NCBI GenBank assembly: GCA_023434015.1 | Contig: JAEYTM010000013.1 | Location: 1 to 15,435, forward strand | DNA from: Pseudomonadota bacterium | GTDB lineage: Bacteria; Pseudomonadota; Alphaproteobacteria; Caulobacterales; Caulobacteraceae | Length of the DNA stretch: 15,435 bases | Direction: 5' to 3' | Shown: positions 1 to 6,972 of the stretch, piece by piece | Layout: every line of letters starts with the position of its first letter | How positions within the stretch are numbered: the first letter of the stretch is position 1 | Position numbers and translations under genes: made by a program | Notes under the pieces: model-generated | Told to the model about the DNA's origin: nothing | The model's input: only the letters and a program-made list of their open reading frames with translations | Databases searched by the model: none

Positions 1-1451
1 CCGCTGCGGGCGAAGGCGATGAAGGCCTCGCTCATCTGGTCGGCCATCGCCTGGGCGGTCGGCCCGACCGCCGTGGCGCCGGGCTTGGCGATGTTGTCGA
101 ACACCAGCTGGATGTCCGAGGCGTGCGGTGCGCCGAAGCGGCCGCCGTCCTTCGGCGTCGCCCAGTCGAGCTGGTAGACGAAGGCGGGCGATCCGGCCTT
201 CGCCCGCTCCTCGGCTTCGATCACCGCAGCTCGCCACGACCGCGCCGCCGTGGTGGCGGCGCACAGCCCCTGGCTCGGCGAGTAGTGCGGATACAGCCGA
301 CGATAGGCTTCGATCACCGTCTCCGGCGAGATGTCCACGCGCATGTTCGGGAAGGTCAGCTTGGCGGCCAGCCCCTCCCAGCCGACGGTGAAGTTGCTTT
401 CGTCACCGCCCATGAAGGCCCGGGTCTCGTCGCGGGTGTTGCCGATGATCATCGGGATGTGCGCCGACTGGTCCGGCGCGTCGGGATAGAAGGGGTGCCG
501 GGTCAGCGATCGCTCGTCGAGCACCGGGCCGAAGTAGAGCCCCCCGAACCCCAGCACCGGGTCCTCAACCCCCATCGCCTCGATCAGCCGCGGGGCGGGC
601 AGGGTGCGCGCCTCGGCCCAGCGGTCGGGCGACAGCTTCAGACTGTCCAGGAAGGCGAGGGTGCGCCGCGTGGCGTTCATCGGGCCAGACGCAGTCACCT
701 GCTGGCCGCTCATGGTCGCGGCGCGGTGGAACAGGCCTTTCGCCGCCGGCATGGCCATCAGGGTGGCGATCTTGGCGCCGCCGCCGGACTGGCCGAAGAC
801 CGTGACGTTGCCGGGATCGCCGCCGAATCCGGCGATGTTGTCACGCACCCATTGCAGGGCCAGCGCGAGGTCGAGCTGACCGGCGTTGCCGGAGTCGGCC
901 ACCGCCTCGCCGCCCGGCAGGCGAGCCAGATAGGCGTAGCCGAAGACGTTCAGCCGGTGGTTCAGCGTCACCACCACAACGTCGCCGCGACGACACAGCC
1001 GGACGCCGTCGTAGAGCGGGCTCGATCCCGAGCCGGTCGAATAGGCGCCCCCATGGATGTAGATCATCACCGGCCGGCGGCGGCCGTCGTTGAGGGCCGG
1101 CGTCCAGACGTTGAGAAACAGGCAGTCTTCGCTGGCGCGGGCGCCTTCAGGCCCGCGCTGCGGGCAGGCAGCGCCGTAGTCGACCGCGAGGGCGACGCCC
1201 GACCAGGGCTCCGGCGGGCGGGGGGGCAGGAAGCGCCGCGGGCCGGTGTCGGCGCCGTACCGGACGCCCCGGAACACCTGGACCCCGTCGTCCACATAAC
1301 CGCGCACCCGCCCGTGACGTGTGCGGGCCACAGGCGCGGCGGTCGCGCCCCAGGCCGAACCGATCCCCAGCATCGCCGTCGCGGCGGCGGTCGCGCCGCC
1401 GGTCAGCACTGTGCGTCGATCGCTCCGCCTCCCGGCCGCCATGTCCATCAT
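1..1451 (-). CDS. Tat-exported type-B carboxylesterase (3' end outside window)
   Basis: Partial gene reading leftward off the window edge; 483 codons are visible and roughly 25-40 residues are missing at the C-terminus if it has the usual COesterase length of 500-530. The N-terminus has a twin-arginine-like motif (DRRTVLTGG) followed by an Ala-rich stretch, so periplasmic or secreted export is likely. Counting from the ATG at 1451, the family landmarks are the EDCLFLNVW block, the oxyanion segment IHGGAY, nucleophile S222 in GQSGGG (an unusual form of the classical GESAG), acid E342 in GNTRDETR and H443 in GAPHASD. It hydrolyses carboxyl esters; the substrate cannot be read from sequence. It diverges from the pectate lyase gene across 75 bp, which suggests an ester on plant polysaccharide, but this is inference from context. 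ATGs at 1451, 1448 and 1442 are all possible starts; GGGCGGG lies just before 1451. Confidence 0.9.
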   Translation of the reverse strand, partial: MMDMAAGRRSDRRTVLTGGATAAATAMLGIGSAWGATAAPVARTRHGRVRGYVDDGVQVFRGVRYGADTGPRRFLPPRPPEPWSGVALAVDYGAACPQRGPEGARASEDCLFLNVWTPALNDGRRRPVMIYIHGGAYSTGSGSSPLYDGVRLCRRGDVVVVTLNHRLNVFGYAYLARLPGGEAVADSGNAGQLDLALALQWVRDNIAGFGGDPGNVTVFGQSGGGAKIATLMAMPAAKGLFHRAATMSGQQVTASGPMNATRRTLAFLDSLKLSPDRWAEARTLPAPRLIEAMGVEDPVLGFGGLYFGPVLDERSLTRHPFYPDAPDQSAHIPMIIGNTRDETRAFMGGDESNFTVGWEGLAAKLTFPNMRVDISPETVIEAYRRLYPHYSPSQGLCAATTAARSWRAAVIEAEERAKAGSPAFVYQLDWATPKDGGRFGAPHASDIQLVFDNIAKPGATAVGPTAQAMADQMSEAFIAFARS

Positions 1452-1475
1452 CCCGCCCGATCTACCGAAAGGCTA

Positions 1476-1489
1476 TGACACCGGTGACA
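1476..1489. promoter_or_regulatory. LacI-type operator-like palindrome between carboxylesterase and pectate lyase
   Basis: TGACACCGGTGACA is a 14-bp inverted repeat centred on CCGG with a single mismatched pair. The central CG and the flanking ACCGGT are typical of LacI/GalR-family operators. It lies in the 75-bp divergent intergenic region, so one bound repressor could control both genes. A related sequence occurs at 4135-4148 upstream of the neighbouring esterase. Regulation by a LacI-family protein is inference, because no regulator gene is in the window. Confidence 0.45.
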
Positions 1490-1526
1490 GCGCGGCTATC
1501 GTTGTTTTTAAGATAGGAGGGAGGCG

Positions 1527-3131
1527 ATGATGGGCATGTCCCGGTTTCTGCAGGCGGCGTCGATCGCCGTCGCCCTGGCCGTCGCGGCCCCCGCGGCCGC
1601 CCAGCCCGCAACGCCCGACCGCGAGCAGGTCCTGCAGACCATGCGGCGCGCCACCGAATTCATGGTCGACAAGGTCGCCTACAACGGCGGCTACGTCTGG
1701 TCCTACGCGCCCGACATGTCCCGCCGCTGGGGGGAGATGGAGGCCAAGCCGACGATGATCTGGATCCAGCCGCCGGGCACGGCGACCATGGGTCACGTCT
1801 TCCTCGACGCCTATCACGCGACCGGCGACGACTATTACTACCGCGCTGCCGAACAGGTGGCCGGCGCGCTGATCTGGGGGCAGCATCCCAGCGGCGGCTG
1901 GAACTATATCGTCGACTTCGGCGGCGAGGCGTCGTTGAAGGACTGGTACGACACCTACGGCAAGAACGCCTGGCGGCTGGAGGAATTCCAGCACTACTAC
2001 GGCAACGCCACCTTCGACGACGCCGGCACCTCCGAGGCCATGCAGTTCCTGCTGCGGCTCTATGTCGAGAAGCGCGATCCGAAGTACCGGCCGGCGCTGG
2101 AGCGGGCCATCGGCTTCGTGCTCGACGCCCAGTATCCGGTCGGCGGCTGGCCGCAGCGGTATCCGCTCAGGGGCGAGGACTACACCGGCTACATCACCTT
2201 CAACGACGACGTGGCGGGCGAGAACATCAAGTTCCTGGTCATGGTCTACCAGGCGCTGGGCGACGCCCGGGTGCTGGGCGCTGTCCGCCGGGCGATGGAC
2301 AGCTTCATCCTGACCCAGCAGGGCCAGCCCCAGCCGGGCTGGGCTCTGCAGTACACCCTGGACCTGAAGCCGGCCGCGGCCCGCTCCTACGAGCCGCTGT
2401 CGCTGGCCACCCACACCACCGCAAACAACCTCGACCAGCTGATGAACTTCTACGAGCTGACCGGCGACACCCGGTTCCTGGCCCGCGTGCCGGAAGGGAT
2501 CGACTGGCTGGACCGGGTGAAGCTTCCCGCGGCCCAGGTCCGCAACGGCCGCACCCATCCGACCTTCATCGAGATCGGCACGGACCGGCCGCTCTATGTG
2601 CATCGTCGCGGATCGAACGTCGTCAACGGCGCCTACTATGTGGACTACGACCCGGACCGGACCGTGGGCCACTACGGCTCCACCCGGGCGATCAACGTGG
2701 CGGCGCTGCGCCAGCGCTATGCGTCGTTGAAGGCGACGCCGCCGGCGGAGGTCGCCCGCAACTCGCCACTGGCCGCGAAGAACCTCACGCCGCTGCCGCC
2801 CTACTTCGCCACCCGGGACCTGCAGACCTCCGACCTCAACGTCCGCACGGCGGGGGAGGGCGGGACAGGCTCGGGTGCGGCCGACGTCGCCGCCCTGGTC
2901 TCCGGCCTGAACGCGGAGGGTTACTGGCCGGCGCCCCTGCGGGTGACCAGCAATCCCTACACCGGGGCGGTCCCACCGTCGCTCGCGCGCGGCGACTTCG
3001 CCACCACCCATGTGGGCGACGCCACCGACACCTCGCCATATCCGCTTACCGCCCCGACGACGGTGATCTCGACGGGGACCTACATCCAGAACATGAGCGC
3101 CCTGATCGATGCGCTCGGGGGCGGCCGCTAG
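1527..3131 (+). CDS. Secreted pectate lyase, polysaccharide lyase family 10
   Basis: 534 residues. An excellent ribosome site, AGGAGG, lies 6 bp before the ATG at 1527; a second ATG follows immediately. Residues 1-26 form a Sec signal peptide ending in APAAAQ. The body is the alpha/alpha-toroid pectate lyase fold: an aromatic N-terminal half, then the family signatures GGWPQRYPLR (206-215), ITFNDD (223-228) and AARSYEPLSL with R286, corresponding to the ARxxE block that carries the catalytic Arg in PL10 enzymes. It should cleave de-esterified polygalacturonate by calcium-dependent beta-elimination outside the cytoplasm. About 130 residues after the lyase core (roughly 400-534) match no carbohydrate-binding module I recognise. 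It converges on the esterase gene with overlapping stops. The lyase family is secure; the exact pectic substrate is inferred. Confidence 0.88.
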   Translation: MMGMSRFLQAASIAVALAVAAPAAAQPATPDREQVLQTMRRATEFMVDKVAYNGGYVWSYAPDMSRRWGEMEAKPTMIWIQPPGTATMGHVFLDAYHATGDDYYYRAAEQVAGALIWGQHPSGGWNYIVDFGGEASLKDWYDTYGKNAWRLEEFQHYYGNATFDDAGTSEAMQFLLRLYVEKRDPKYRPALERAIGFVLDAQYPVGGWPQRYPLRGEDYTGYITFNDDVAGENIKFLVMVYQALGDARVLGAVRRAMDSFILTQQGQPQPGWALQYTLDLKPAAARSYEPLSLATHTTANNLDQLMNFYELTGDTRFLARVPEGIDWLDRVKLPAAQVRNGRTHPTFIEIGTDRPLYVHRRGSNVVNGAYYVDYDPDRTVGHYGSTRAINVAALRQRYASLKATPPAEVARNSPLAAKNLTPLPPYFATRDLQTSDLNVRTAGEGGTGSGAADVAALVSGLNAEGYWPAPLRVTSNPYTGAVPPSLARGDFATTHVGDATDTSPYPLTAPTTVISTGTYIQNMSALIDALGGGR

Positions 3132-4117
3132 ACCGGGCGCGGGAAGCCGCGTCGCGCGGCCCAGGTCAGGAACAGGTCCGTCCAGGCGGCGGCCGGAAGC
3201 CCCTGCGCCTGCCGGATGCCAAAGCCGTGGCCGCCTTCCTCGAAGATGTGCAGTTCGCCCGGGATCTTGGCGGCCCGGAGGGCGGCGAGGTAGGCGAGAC
3301 TGTTCTCCAGCGGCACGGAGGTGTCGTCGGCGGCATGGAACAGGAAGGTCGGCGGAGTGCGGGCGTCCACGCCCCGTTCAGGGGAATAGGCGGTGACGAC
3401 CTCGGATGAGGGGCCTTCCCCCAGCAGGTTCAGCGCCGAGCCGGCGTGGGCGAACGGCGGCGCCATGGTGATCACGGGATATGCCAGGGCCACCAGGTCC
3501 GGCCGCGCCGACAGCCGGTCGGCAGCGTCCACCGGTTCGTAGACCTTCGCCTCGTGCCGCGTGGACAGGGACGCGGTCAGATGGCCGCCGGCGGAAAAGC
3601 CGATGGCCGCCACCCGGCCCGGATCGAGGCCGTAGCGGGCGGCGTTGGCGCGGATCAGCCGCATGGCCCGCTGGCCGTCCTGCAGCGGCACGTCGGAGCG
3701 CCGGGCCCAGCCGTCGCCCGGCAGGCGATAGCGCAGGACGAAGGCGGTGATCCCGGCCCCGTTCAGCCAGCGGGCGGTCTCGAAGCCCTCCTTGTCGATC
3801 ACCACCCGGACATAGCCGCCGCCGGGCACGACAAGCATCGCCGCCCCGTTGGGCCGCGCCGGGCGGAAGACGGTCAGGATCGGCTCGGCGACGTGCTCCC
3901 ACACCCGGTCGAGGAAGCCGGAGGCCGCGGTGCGGTCCACGATCCGGTAGTCCGGCAGGACGGCGGGCGCGCCGGGCGGTCGGTCGGGCCAGAGCCGGAT
4001 CGTCTCGGTCGGGTCGGCGCGGGTGTCCGGCGCGGCGGCCATCACCGGGCCGGCCGCCGCGGCGAGTCCGAGAGCGGCGACCAAGGCGCGCCGGTCAGGG
4101 TCGAAGCCATCCTGCAT
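3128..4117 (-). CDS. Exported alpha/beta-hydrolase esterase, acetyl-xylan/pectin-acetylesterase-like
   Basis: 329 residues. The N-terminus DRRALVAALGLAAAAG followed by VMAAAP looks like a Tat or Sec signal. Fold landmarks are the oxyanion loop VPGGGY (97-102), nucleophile S175 in GFSAGGH, D265 in HAADDTSVP and H297 in GGHGFG, a complete catalytic triad of the BD-FAE/endoxylanase-B-like esterase family. It probably removes acetyl or similar groups from plant polysaccharide, which would help the neighbouring lyase; that role is contextual. The ATG at 4117 has GGAG about 10 bp upstream. The gene is downstream of the D-2-hydroxyacid dehydrogenase on the same strand, and its TAG overlaps the pectate lyase TAG in a shared CTAG at 3128-3131, leaving no room for a terminator between them. 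Confidence 0.85.
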   Translation of the reverse strand: MQDGFDPDRRALVAALGLAAAAGPVMAAAPDTRADPTETIRLWPDRPPGAPAVLPDYRIVDRTAASGFLDRVWEHVAEPILTVFRPARPNGAAMLVVPGGGYVRVVIDKEGFETARWLNGAGITAFVLRYRLPGDGWARRSDVPLQDGQRAMRLIRANAARYGLDPGRVAAIGFSAGGHLTASLSTRHEAKVYEPVDAADRLSARPDLVALAYPVITMAPPFAHAGSALNLLGEGPSSEVVTAYSPERGVDARTPPTFLFHAADDTSVPLENSLAYLAALRAAKIPGELHIFEEGGHGFGIRQAQGLPAAAWTDLFLTWAARRGFPRPV

Positions 4118-4134
4118 TCCGCCGTCTCCACAGT

Positions 4135-4148
4135 CAGCACCGGTAACA
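4135..4148. promoter_or_regulatory. Second ACCGGT operator-like site, upstream of the esterase
   Basis: The site reads CAGCACCGGTAACA on the plus strand (TGTTACCGGTGCTG on the minus). It lies in the 51-bp gap between the dehydrogenase stop and the esterase start. It shares CACCGGT-n-ACAGC with the site at 1476-1489, and its left half on the minus strand, TGTTACC, is a typical GntR/LacI half-site. The other half is degenerate, so it may be a weak operator or coincidence. It could give the esterase its own sugar-responsive promoter. Confidence 0.3.
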
Positions 4149-4168
4149 GCCTCGCCTTGAGGCGTTCG

Positions 4169-5140
4169 CTAGACGACCCGGTCGCGCGGCTCGCGACCGG
4201 ACAGGATCGCCTCGAGGTTCTCGACCACCCGCGCGCCCATGGCGGTGCGGGTCTCCAGGGTGGCGCTGCCGAGGTGCGGCAGCAGGACGGCGTTGTCGAG
4301 GGCGACCAGTTCCGCGGGAACGGCGGGCTCCTTCTCGAAGACGTCCAGGCCGGCGCCGCCGATACGGCGTTCCCGCAGGGCGACGATCAGCGCCGCCTCG
4401 TCGATCACCGTGCCGCGGGCGGTGTTGATCAGGAATGCGCCCGGCTTCATCGCCGACAGCCGCTCGGCGTTGATCAGGTGATGGGTCTCCGCCCCGCCCG
4501 GGCAGTGCAACGACACAAAGTCGGACTGCGCCAGCAGGTCTTCCAGCCGCTCGCAATAGCTGGCGCTGGTCTCGGCCTCGACGGCCTGCGCCGCGCGGCG
4601 GCGCGAATTGTAGAGGATCTTCATGCCGAAGCCGTGGGCGGCGCGCTTGGCCGTCGCCTGGGCGATACGGCCGTAGCCGATCAGGCCGAGGGTCCGGCCG
4701 CTGACGTCGGCGCCCAGCATGTGGGTCGGCGACCAGCCGGGCCACTGGCCGGCGCGCAACTGCCGCTCGCCCTCGCCGCCACGCCGGGCGACCATCAGCA
4801 TCAGCAGCAGGGCGATGTCGGCGGTGGCCTCGGTCAGCACGTCCGGGGTGTTGGTGAGCGGGATGCCGGCCTCTTCGCAGGCCTTCACGTCGATATGGCT
4901 GAAGCCCGCCCCGAAGTTGCAGATCGCCTTCAGTCGTCCGGCGCCGGCGCGGACGATGTCGCCGCCGATCGGGTCGGTGACCGTCGGGCAGACGATGTCG
5001 TAGCTGGCGAAGGCCGCGGTCAGTTCGGCCGCGGTCATCGGCCGGTCATCGGTATTGAGCGTAACGTCATAACGGCCGGCCAGCAGGCGCTCGATCTCTT
5101 CAGGCCAGCGGCGTGTCAGCAGAATCTTCGGACCAGGCAT
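4169..5140 (-). CDS. D-2-hydroxyacid dehydrogenase (glyoxylate/hydroxypyruvate reductase type)
   Basis: 323 residues from the ATG at 5140, which is preceded by GGGGGGAA. A longer reading from 5194 adds residues not typical of the family. Landmarks are the N-terminal substrate domain with NFGAGFSHID (75-84), the Rossmann glycine motif GYGRIA (155-160; third Gly replaced by Ala), catalytic R242 in NTARG, E271 in LDVFEKEP and H289 in LLPHLGSAT. SR at 179-180 after beta-strand B fits NADPH preference as in GHPR/GRHPR enzymes. It is cytoplasmic and would interconvert a 2-ketoacid (glyoxylate, hydroxypyruvate or a sugar-acid breakdown product) and the D-hydroxyacid. Its place upstream of an esterase in a pectin locus fits sugar-acid catabolism, but the substrate is not determined by sequence. 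Confidence 0.9.
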   Translation of the reverse strand: MPGPKILLTRRWPEEIERLLAGRYDVTLNTDDRPMTAAELTAAFASYDIVCPTVTDPIGGDIVRAGAGRLKAICNFGAGFSHIDVKACEEAGIPLTNTPDVLTEATADIALLLMLMVARRGGEGERQLRAGQWPGWSPTHMLGADVSGRTLGLIGYGRIAQATAKRAAHGFGMKILYNSRRRAAQAVEAETSASYCERLEDLLAQSDFVSLHCPGGAETHHLINAERLSAMKPGAFLINTARGTVIDEAALIVALRERRIGGAGLDVFEKEPAVPAELVALDNAVLLPHLGSATLETRTAMGARVVENLEAILSGREPRDRVV

Positions 5141-5218
5141 CGCGTTCCCCCCAATTGTTTCGCACGGGATGCGGGGGACGGCGCGCCGGGTCAAGCGTGG
5201 GATGGCGCCAGGCGTCGC

Positions 5219-5247
5219 CCGGACCGCGGAGGGGCTCCGCGATCCGG
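5219..5247. terminator. Strong GC hairpin after the TonB-receptor remnant
   Basis: A 13-bp stem with one mismatch (CCGGACCGCGGAG pairing with CTCCGCGATCCGG) closes a GGG loop. It lies 14 bp beyond the receptor stop codon on the minus strand and before the dehydrogenase gene. There is no U-tract, as is common in GC-rich alphaproteobacteria. It probably ends receptor transcription; function is inferred. Confidence 0.5.
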
Positions 5248-5260
5248 GGCTGACAGGCGC

Positions 5261-5708
5261 CTAGAACACCAGCGTCAGCTTGGAATAGTAGTAGCCGCCG
5301 TTGATCCCGAACGGCGAGAAGGTCGGGAACTGGGTCACGTAACCGTTGCTGTTGTTGCGGTAATAGTCGTCGCGCAGCAGGGCGTTGACCCGGTCAGGGT
5401 AGCTGTTGAAGAGGTTGTTCGCCCCCACCGTGAACCGCACCGCGTCGGTCAGCTGATAGCTGGCTTCCAGGTCGGTGATGACCGCGGCCTTGATCTTGGT
5501 TTCGTAGCAGGTCGGGGAGGCTGGGGTGATGGGGCAGCCGGTGCGGCTGCTCATTCCGGAGGACGGGCCATACAGCGCCTCGCGCAGGGTGATGCTGAGC
5601 TTGCCCACGGTCCACACCGCGCCGGCGACGACGCGGTATTTCGGCGAGGCCGTTTCGAGGTTGGCCAGCGAAGTGCGGTCGAACAGCGAGGCCCCGGCCA
5701 GGACCCGG
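5261..5708 (-). pseudogene. TonB-dependent receptor, C-terminal remnant only
   Basis: About 149 codons recognisable as the last beta-strands of an outer-membrane receptor barrel. They contain ETASPKYR, a strand ending in ITLREALYG, a two-Cys loop, then the near-universal VGANNLFNSYPDR segment, a disordered acidic/Asn loop, and a terminal strand YYYSKLTLVF ending in Phe, the signal for BAM-mediated outer-membrane insertion. A full receptor would have 700-1000 residues with a plug domain and TonB box; none of that is present. Recognisable sequence stops near 5705, where plus-strand amine-oxidase sequence begins. The open frame extends to 5809 only as the antisense of that oxidase. The original ligand is unknown. 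No start or promoter remains, so it is almost certainly dead. Confidence 0.85.
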
Positions 5709-5890
5709 CCTACCGTCTGCTCAACCAGCCGCAGGGACGCGTCTATTTCGCCGGCGCCCATCTCAGCCAGATGCCCGGCTGGCAGGAGGGGGCGGTGTTT
5801 TCCGCCCACCGCACCATCGGCTTCATCGCCACCCGGACGGCGCAGAGCGTAGCCGTCGAAACCCGCCGCCGGCCGCGCGCGGCCGCCTGA
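5706..5890 (+). pseudogene. Flavin monoamine oxidase, C-terminal remnant
   Basis: The last 62 codons of a flavin-containing amine oxidase. The frame reads YRLLNQPQGRVYFAG, then HLSQMPGWQEGAVFSA and a final helix. The GRVYFAG...PGWQEGA block is the C-terminal FAD-contacting motif of this family (usually GrvYfAGeH...GW.eGA). The N-terminal dinucleotide-binding domain and most of the protein are missing: left of about 5705 the sequence is the antisense of TonB-receptor codons. The stop at 5888-5890 lies 21 bp before the RidA gene, so the oxidase and RidA were probably one transcript. Confidence 0.8.
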
Positions 5891-5911
5891 CCCTCTCGAC
5901 TGGAGTCATCC

Positions 5912-6397
5912 ATGTACAGACGCTTCCTCGCCGCCCTGACGCTGTGTCTTGCCGTCGCCGGCTCGGCCCAGGCTCAGAACCTCCACATCGGCCCCCCCAC
6001 GAGCGCGATCTCCCAGGCGGTGAAGGTCCCGCGCGGAGCGGAGACGCTTTACGTGAGCGGGATCACGCCGCCGCCGCTGAATGCCGGGGCGCCGGCCGGC
6101 ACGCCGGTCGAGTTCGGCGACACGAAGACCCAGACCCTGGGCATCTTCCGTCGGATGGAGGAAATCCTGAAGGCGCAGGGCTATGGCTTCGGCGACGTGG
6201 TGATGATGCGCGTCTACCTGACCGGCGATCCGGCCAAGGGCGGGCGGATGGATTTCGCCGGAATGATGGAGGCCTATAGCCAGTACTTCGGCACCGCGGC
6301 CCAGCCCAACAAGCCCGCCCGGGCCACCGTGCAGGTGGCGGCCCTGGTCGCGCCCGGCATGCTCGCCGAGATCGAGGTGCAGGCCGCCAGGCCGTGA
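5912..6397 (+). CDS. Exported RidA/YjgF/YER057c-family protein
   Basis: 161 residues. TGGAG lies 6 bp before the ATG. Residues 1-22 form a clean Sec signal peptide ending in SAQAQ, so the mature protein should be periplasmic, unlike canonical cytosolic RidA. The fold signatures are LYVSGITPP (46-54), QTLGIFRRMEEILKAQG (74-90), DVVMMRVYLT (95-104) and PARATVQVAAL...AEIEVQA. R137 and E153 correspond to the Arg and Glu that bind and deaminate 2-aminoacrylate-type imines in RidA. A deaminase role on imines released by the neighbouring flavin amine oxidase would be logical, but that oxidase is now truncated. An inserted segment at about 54-68 is longer than in RidA. Confidence 0.88.
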   Translation: MYRRFLAALTLCLAVAGSAQAQNLHIGPPTSAISQAVKVPRGAETLYVSGITPPPLNAGAPAGTPVEFGDTKTQTLGIFRRMEEILKAQGYGFGDVVMMRVYLTGDPAKGGRMDFAGMMEAYSQYFGTAAQPNKPARATVQVAALVAPGMLAEIEVQAARP

Positions 6398-6477
6398 CGT
6401 CGCGCCGCCGCGCCTGACGCTCTTGCCCTGCAGGCCCGATACGGTTGAAGTCCGGCCGGTATCGAGGGAGTCGGCAG

Positions 6478-6954
6478 ATGGCGTTCTGGAGCGGTGCTGA
6501 GCGGCGCGGGCGGACGGGCCTGGCCGGAGCGATGCTGGCGGCGGCTTTGCTCGCGGGGCTGGCCTCTCCGGCGGCGAGCCAGCCGGCGCCGCTGACCGGC
6601 CCGGCGATCTATGAGCTGCGCACCTACCACGCCAACCCTGGCAAGCTCGAAGCCCTGCAGGCCCGGTTCCGCAACCATACCCTGCGCCTGTTCGAAAAGG
6701 CGGGCATGACCAATGTCGCCTACTGGACCGCCGAGGAGGCCGGCGACGGCAAGGTGATATATGTCCTGGCCTATCCCAGCCGGGAGGCGCGCGAGGCCGC
6801 ATGGGCCAGGTTCCGCTCCGATCCCGAGTGGCGGGCCGCCGCCGCCGCCAGCGAGGCGGATGGGAAGCTGGTGGCGAAGGTAGAGTCGGTCCTCATGCGG
6901 ATGACCGACTACTCGCCGCATCCGACCACGGCCGCGGGCGTGCCGCTGCGCTAG
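6478..6954 (+). CDS. Exported NIPSNAP-family protein
   Basis: 158 residues from the ATG at 6478, with AGGGAG about 8 bp upstream; an in-frame TTG at 6445 has no such site. The N-terminus is basic, followed by an Ala/Leu-rich stretch ending in SPAASQP, a probable signal peptide. The mature part is a single ferredoxin-like NIPSNAP domain: IYELRTYHANPGKLEALQ, FRNHTLRLFEKAGM, then AYW and a C-terminal AWARFRSDPEWR helix. NIPSNAP domains are dimeric alpha/beta-barrel folds with no firmly established catalytic activity. It is 80 bp downstream of the RidA gene on the same strand and was probably part of the amine-oxidase operon. It converges on the cfa gene with an 18-bp gap. Confidence 0.85.
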   Translation: MAFWSGAERRGRTGLAGAMLAAALLAGLASPAASQPAPLTGPAIYELRTYHANPGKLEALQARFRNHTLRLFEKAGMTNVAYWTAEEAGDGKVIYVLAYPSREAREAAWARFRSDPEWRAAAAASEADGKLVAKVESVLMRMTDYSPHPTTAAGVPLR

Positions 6955-6972
6955 GCCGGCTTTGGGGCAGTC

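Noticed and set aside
123..1478. A 451-codon plus-strand open frame
   Set aside because: It is the antisense shadow of the minus-strand carboxylesterase, which has a full catalytic triad.
1473..3011. A 512-codon minus-strand open frame
   Set aside because: It is antisense to the pectate lyase; its composition is typical of high-GC shadow frames and no domain is recognisable.
3446..5890. An 814-codon plus-strand open frame
   Set aside because: Most of it is antisense to the esterase, dehydrogenase and receptor genes and has low-complexity Arg/Gly/Ala/His composition. Only its last 62 codons match a family (amine oxidase) and are annotated separately.
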